A stretch of DNA of 38,052 nt from Ruminococcus sp. (lineage in GTDB: Bacteria; Bacillota; Clostridia; Oscillospirales; Acutalibacteraceae), in NCBI GenBank assembly GCA_023665555.1, contig JAMPDR010000016.1, forward strand, positions 1-38,052, written 5' to 3'. The notes below the pieces were generated by a model. That model searched no databases. It was not told where the DNA came from and saw only the letters and a list, made by a program, of their open reading frames with translations. This document shows, piece after piece, positions 34,198 through 38,052 of the stretch. Every line of letters begins with the position of its first letter. The first letter of the stretch is position 1. A program made the translations under genes and the position numbers.

Positions 34198-36083
34198 GAA
34201 TCATCACTCATTTCATCGGCATATTCGTTGGCAAGCGCATCCATTTCAAGCTGTTTTCTGTTACGACGATTTTTAACGCGATTAACTACAATTGTTAGCG
34301 CTATAGCGACGGCACACAAAAGTATAACAGTAATTGCAATTGCTCGAAGTTCATTATCTATCTTCGTTTTGGTTTTTATCACATCTTCATAGCGTTCTAT
34401 TTTACCTTTGTCATAATCGCTCAGAGCATGATAACGTTTAACGATGTTGTCAACGGTTTTCTTGTCCTTGACTGAGATTGATTCAAACGGATAGAGTTTA
34501 TCGAGAATTTCTTCATTTATGCTGTCAATTTCATTTTGTATGGAGGCAATTTCATTTTTTGCAGCTGTTAGTTTTTCAACATATTTGTCTTTTCCGTTAA
34601 AGTCAGGGGATAGATTCAGTTTTTCAAGTAGTGTTGTTACCTTAACATAGTGTTCTCCCGTCAGCTTTTCCGGTAAGGAATCAACTTCTTGTTTGTCTTT
34701 ATCGGCAAAAGTGACGCTGTTTGTTTCCGATTCATCGTCAGCAGGACTTTCAATGATTTTTGTTTCAACTGAAATCTTTTCTGTATTAATGCTTAAACTT
34801 TTTGCCTTGTCTGCAAGAAGATAATAATTATACACATATGAGCGTTCATTTTCGGGAATTGTGAAATATCGAACCAATAAATTTTCAACCTCAGCATTGA
34901 CGGATGTTTCAGTAAGATTGGATATATCATCATTCAAAACTGAAATACGCTTTTTTAATGCTGTGCTTTGCTCCTCGCGGAAATCATACAGTGTCCGCAT
35001 ATTTTGCTCTCTTCGCCAAAGTGCCGCCATGGTATAAAGAACCTGTTCCCCTGCCATGGTATTAGATTTGTCGGGTAGGGCAGTAGGATTATCAGAATCA
35101 TATGAAAATGAATGTATAAATCCGCCGTCTTTCATCTGATAACGCAAAATTCCGTCAAGCAGTGTATTTCCTTTTTTTATAAAACGTTCATCTGCGAATG
35201 GATCGATACCTAAACAGCAAAGTGCAACCACAACCTGACATGTACTTTCAACGTTTTGAGTTCCCCAACTTTCATAGTCACCTGTGTCAAGCTGAATTTC
35301 CGAAAGACAACTTATTGCTTCGTTCACCACTTGACGAACCGTTTTTGAAGTTTTTGCGGAATCCGATTTTTGAATATATGTATAGATTCTTTCACTGTTA
35401 TAGTATGGCGAAAGAGCCTGCACCGCCATGGCTGTGATGTCGGGGTCTGCCGCATCTCCGCTCAAAGCAAAGCCGCCGTCAGTAAGTTGTTGGCTCAATA
35501 TTTCGCAGATGATGTCATCACGGCTGTAATATGCATCTTTCGGAATTTCATATCTCATGCTGTCAAGCGCAATCAAACCCCATATCCATCCGTTTATGCC
35601 TTGTCTGCCAAGCGGTGTGACATTACCGCGGTTGTATGTTCCGTCGGCAATCAAGTTGATTGCTTGTCCGCTTTCATCTTTGCCGAAACTTGTCGGATTT
35701 CCGCCCGATGCCAAAATCGCAAGTGAAATTCGATGCCATTCCGTGGCTTTTGCCGCACTCAATTTGCCTTGCTGACGGTAACGTTCTTCAACTTGGTCTT
35801 TCAGAACTGCAAGATAACCATCATAATTATCATCAATTCCGAGTCTTCCAAGACCTATAGGATACCAGTCGCCGGCAGTGGTTCCTGCCTGTTCGAGAAA
35901 TGTGCTGTTAATCAAAAAGTCATCTGTTGAACCGTTATCTGACTTTTTCCATTTTACAATATCATTGGCGATTGATAAAAATCTGTCCGTATCATTCAGT
36001 GCGTTTATCGGTATTATCGCCAAAGAAAGCATAACGCATAAGACAAGTAAAATGCATATAAGTTTTTTTAGTTTATTCATCAT
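34194..36083 (-). CDS. Surface alpha/alpha-barrel (prenyltransferase/squalene oxidase-repeat) protein
   Basis: A 629-aa exported protein. It has a signal peptide (LKKLICILLVLCVMLSLAIIPINA), then about 330 residues of alpha/alpha-toroid repeats (GINGWIWGLIALDSM; QQLTDGGFALSGDAADPDITAMAVQALSPYY; QNVESTCQVVVALCCLGIDPF; YQMKDGGFIHSF; TMAGEQVLYTMAALWR). A long charged coiled-coil stalk (about 400-580) follows, then a C-terminal membrane helix (AIAITVILLCAVAIALTIVV) and a basic tail. The toroid resembles the alpha domain of intrinsic factor/transcobalamin more than a soluble terpene cyclase, since it is exported and anchored and lacks a DxDD or polyprenyl-binding motif. Overlaps 11 bp with the upstream gene and 4 bp with the downstream gene. 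Confidence 0.85.
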   Translation of the reverse strand: MMNKLKKLICILLVLCVMLSLAIIPINALNDTDRFLSIANDIVKWKKSDNGSTDDFLINSTFLEQAGTTAGDWYPIGLGRLGIDDNYDGYLAVLKDQVEERYRQQGKLSAAKATEWHRISLAILASGGNPTSFGKDESGQAINLIADGTYNRGNVTPLGRQGINGWIWGLIALDSMRYEIPKDAYYSRDDIICEILSQQLTDGGFALSGDAADPDITAMAVQALSPYYNSERIYTYIQKSDSAKTSKTVRQVVNEAISCLSEIQLDTGDYESWGTQNVESTCQVVVALCCLGIDPFADERFIKKGNTLLDGILRYQMKDGGFIHSFSYDSDNPTALPDKSNTMAGEQVLYTMAALWRREQNMRTLYDFREEQSTALKKRISVLNDDISNLTETSVNAEVENLLVRYFTIPENERSYVYNYYLLADKAKSLSINTEKISVETKIIESPADDESETNSVTFADKDKQEVDSLPEKLTGEHYVKVTTLLEKLNLSPDFNGKDKYVEKLTAAKNEIASIQNEIDSINEEILDKLYPFESISVKDKKTVDNIVKRYHALSDYDKGKIERYEDVIKTKTKIDNELRAIAITVILLCAVAIALTIVVNRVKNRRNRKQLEMDALANEYADEMSDDS

Positions 36084-37812
36084 TTTGTTCCTTGTGTTGA
36101 TTTTTATTTTTCATATAAATGCATCCTGTTGCACATGTCAGAGCGATGAACACAAAAGCAGCTATGAGTACTGTGCCGTTATGATTATCAGATGGCTGTA
36201 CCGCTGATTCAGCTATTACAGGACTTATTTCGTCTGTGCTTGTATAGAGTGGGGCAACTTCATCAGTTAATGCAATTTGTTCCAATGCGGTGCTTTGTGT
36301 ATCAGTTTCGGAAACTGCAACTGTTGTTTCGGTTTCGTCTGACTGCGCGGATTCAATAGTTTTGATTGATGTCTTTGCTTCATCAGATATTGTTTGCTGA
36401 ATCACCGAACTTGCACTTTGCGGCTGTGAAACGGCACTACTGCTTTTTTCTGTCTTTACGGAAGTTGTGTATTGATATATTGAAGTTGTCACCGTGACAT
36501 TTTTATTTGTTTTTTCAGTTACCGCATCGACCATGCTTGTTGATGCCGACGTTTTTGTTGATTGAGTCTTTCGTGTTGTTGTTACAGCTTTTGTCTGGCT
36601 GGTAATTTTAGCAGGTGCCGTGGTATGCGGTACAGCTTTTTTTGTTGTTGTAACCGCTTTTGTTGTTGTGATAACACGGTCATCAGAGGGATTGTTCAGC
36701 GCTGAGTTAAGCGATTTTACTGCACTGTCAACAGTTGACTGAGATGCATCAAGCGTTTTAGCCGCAATGATAGCATTTTGATATGCTTGTTTGACGTTGG
36801 ACCTTGATGAATATGCGGACGAGCGTGTACGGCTGATTGCTTTTGTGAGTGCATCTTTATTGGCTGTTTGATAATATCCCGAATTCGGCTGATTGCCTAC
36901 ATCAGGAATTTTTGAACCCATTGCGCTGAATCCGCCGATGTCCGCACCGTAGCCGAGTGTAAACTGAACCCGAACCACGTCACCGTCAGATAAATAAGTA
37001 TCCGCAAAGCTGACGTTAGGAAAGCTGTTGTTGACAGTATACATCCAACCCGAACCGTTGGTAATTACAAATTCACCGAGGTAGCCATTCCAATTTTTCT
37101 CATAATCATTAGGATCGAAAAAAGTCATGGTTTTATTTAGTTGAGAAACAAGATTTGGCGGAATTGAAACATTCAGATTCATCTTTTTGGGATTTTTCGC
37201 GGTTCCGCTCTTTTGATATCCGTTATATTTTTGCGCTGATGATGTTCCGTCAGCTATATATCCGAGATAAAATGACTGCTTGAGTGTACCGCCGTAATAC
37301 CCGATAAGACCGTTTTCGTGCAGCAGGTGTATCAGCTGTTCTGCGGAAGTTTCGCCTTCATAGATATCCATTTCCGTTGGATAAATGAGATAACCGCACC
37401 CAATTGTAAAAACTTCAACACTCCATGTTGCTTTACCGATAGATTCGCCGTTTTTGGCTTTTTCATATGTGATGTTATATGTAAGCTGTTTCTTTCTTCC
37501 ACCATCGGATGAAGCAGAGATGATGACAATGTTTTTTCCTTCCTTGGTAAAGTTAAGAATATAGCTTGATTTTTCATCATCATCCCATATCGGCGACAGA
37601 GTTGCTCCGTTGAAAGTGACAGTAGCTTTGATTTTTTTACCGGCACTGTTTCTTGCTCGAACCTCAAATGTTTTTTTGCTGCCTTTTTGCACTGTGTTAT
37701 CAGTCAGTGTTGTTGTGATGGATGGTCCTGATGCGGCGCTTGCCGAAAAGCAGGGGAGTAACATCGTCAAAATCAGCAAAATACTGAGGGCACAGGCGAT
37801 TTTTTTCTTCAT
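36073..37812 (-). CDS. Membrane-anchored surface protein with DUF4430 domain and Thr/Ser-rich stalk
   Basis: A 579-aa protein in this order: signal peptide (MKKKIACALSILLILTMLLPCFSASA), an Ig/bacterial-Ig-like beta domain (SITTTLTDNTVQKGSKKTFEVRARN, about 30-120), a DUF4430 domain (about 130-300, ending GSGWMYTVNNSFPNVSFADTYLSDGDVVRVQFTLGYG), a helical FIVAR-like segment (NKDALTKAISRTRSSAY ... SALNNPS), a low-complexity Thr/Ser/Lys stalk of about 170 residues (TTTKAVTTTKK repeats) and a C-terminal membrane helix (TVLIAAFVFIALTCATGCIYM). ATG 37812 is preferred to the longer frame from 37866, because AGAGGT is 8-10 bp upstream and the signal peptide begins there. The stalk suits display through the cell wall. 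First gene of the operon. Confidence 0.88.
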   Translation of the reverse strand: MKKKIACALSILLILTMLLPCFSASAASGPSITTTLTDNTVQKGSKKTFEVRARNSAGKKIKATVTFNGATLSPIWDDDEKSSYILNFTKEGKNIVIISASSDGGRKKQLTYNITYEKAKNGESIGKATWSVEVFTIGCGYLIYPTEMDIYEGETSAEQLIHLLHENGLIGYYGGTLKQSFYLGYIADGTSSAQKYNGYQKSGTAKNPKKMNLNVSIPPNLVSQLNKTMTFFDPNDYEKNWNGYLGEFVITNGSGWMYTVNNSFPNVSFADTYLSDGDVVRVQFTLGYGADIGGFSAMGSKIPDVGNQPNSGYYQTANKDALTKAISRTRSSAYSSRSNVKQAYQNAIIAAKTLDASQSTVDSAVKSLNSALNNPSDDRVITTTKAVTTTKKAVPHTTAPAKITSQTKAVTTTRKTQSTKTSASTSMVDAVTEKTNKNVTVTTSIYQYTTSVKTEKSSSAVSQPQSASSVIQQTISDEAKTSIKTIESAQSDETETTVAVSETDTQSTALEQIALTDEVAPLYTSTDEISPVIAESAVQPSDNHNGTVLIAAFVFIALTCATGCIYMKNKNQHKEQNDE

Positions 37813-37836
37813 TGAAATACCTCTTTTACATGACAC

Positions 37837-37876
37837 TGAGGCGAAGCCGATTTTTATCGGATTCACCTCATTTTTT
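37837..37876. other. Large intergenic hairpin with T tract on the plus strand
   Basis: TGAGGCGAAGCCGAT (37837-37851) pairs with ATCGGATTCACCTCA (37856-37870), with one mismatch and one wobble, and TTTTTT follows at 37871-37876 on the plus strand. The genes here run on the minus strand, where no T tract follows. It may be a terminator for antisense transcription or a processing or stabilising structure in the mRNA leader. Confidence 0.6.
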
Positions 37877-37882
37877 GATTGA

Positions 37883-38052
37883 TTATTTCACTTTAACAGT
37901 CTTAACAGTACTGAAACTGCTGTTAATAGTTTTTCCGCTGACTGTTTTGTATGCTCTGACCTTGAAGTAGTACGTTGTGCCTTTCTTTAGGCTCTTTTTT
38001 GTGTACTTCACTGTGCCGTTTTTCTTGATTGTGGTTACTTTCTTGTAGCCGC
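37883..38052 (-). CDS. C-terminal end of a fibronectin type III-domain protein (partial)
   Basis: The minus-strand frame is open from the window edge to a TAA at 37883-37885 (55 residues): GYKKVTTIKKNGTVKYTKKSLKKGTTYYFKVRAYKTVSGK ... SSFSTVKTVKVK. The L-x-x-G-T-x-Y-x-F-K-V-R-A-Y segment is the end of a fibronectin type III domain, usual at the end of secreted carbohydrate-active or adhesive proteins in gut clostridia. The rest lies outside the window. It ends 70 bp before the ATG of the DUF4430 anchor protein and may share its transcript. Confidence 0.85.
   Translation of the reverse strand, partial: GYKKVTTIKKNGTVKYTKKSLKKGTTYYFKVRAYKTVSGKTINSSFSTVKTVKVK

Noticed and set aside
36600-36680. 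CRISPR-like or tandem DNA repeat
   Set aside because: The repetition reflects Thr/Lys codons of the low-complexity stalk; units are irregular and coding.
37812-38052. Cobalamin riboswitch ahead of the DUF4430/alpha-barrel operon
   Set aside because: I looked for a B12-box-like segment upstream of 37812 and saw only the 15-bp hairpin and the preceding gene. A riboswitch could lie further upstream, beyond the window.

Overview
The window looks like chromosomal DNA from a low-to-moderate GC gut Firmicute of the Ruminococcus/Oscillospiraceae type. Evidence: TPKTGD-type sortase tail, surface DUF4430 proteins, a fucose operon, a TarI/TarL-like locus, and decayed conjugative-element genes typical of gut clostridia. 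The genus is an inference; there is no rRNA or other marker gene here.

Left part (1 to about 20,030), an accessory island. It opens with a frame-broken tail of a KwaB-like (DUF4868) protein and a putative PD-(D/E)XK nuclease. Next come a DUF4268 nuclease-like gene, a complete type I restriction-modification operon (small HTH gene, hsdM, hsdS, hsdR), remnants of an integrative element (sigma-like factor, small HTH gene), an unrecognised two-gene cassette (335-aa helical protein plus zinc-ribbon membrane peptide), a decayed DUF1016 nuclease, a frameshifted IS110 element with a possible bridge RNA, a 512-aa orphan, and a DUF4238 gene cut by an intact IS5-family element with 16-bp inverted repeats and a TAAA target duplication. 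The segment from about 1,328 to 20,023 is bracketed by two related sequences, each holding a degenerate 3' end of an rlmD/rumA-type methyltransferase gene (VDMFP ... HVECVVLMS) followed by two 14-mers spaced exactly 29 bp. This looks like a repeatedly used integration hot spot that has gathered defence genes.

Right part (about 20,100 to 38,052), core-like chromosome. It holds an XRE-cupin regulator with a metallo-beta-lactamase-fold hydrolase; a phosphoglucomutase-type mutase with a tiny surface-anchored peptide (minus strand); a three-gene plus-strand operon probably making a polyol-phosphate surface polymer (TarI-like cytidylyltransferase, extended SDR, GT2/TagF-type transferase); and a four-gene minus-strand L-fucose operon (fucA-fucU-kinase-fucI) with a promoter and a palindromic operator candidate. 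Last is a minus-strand operon of three overlapping genes for exported proteins: DUF4430 with anchor, alpha/alpha-barrel with anchor, and DUF4430. These carry the two domain types of animal intrinsic factor/transcobalamin on separate bacterial surface proteins, so a surface corrinoid-capture apparatus is a reasonable hypothesis. A fibronectin type III protein tail runs off the right edge.
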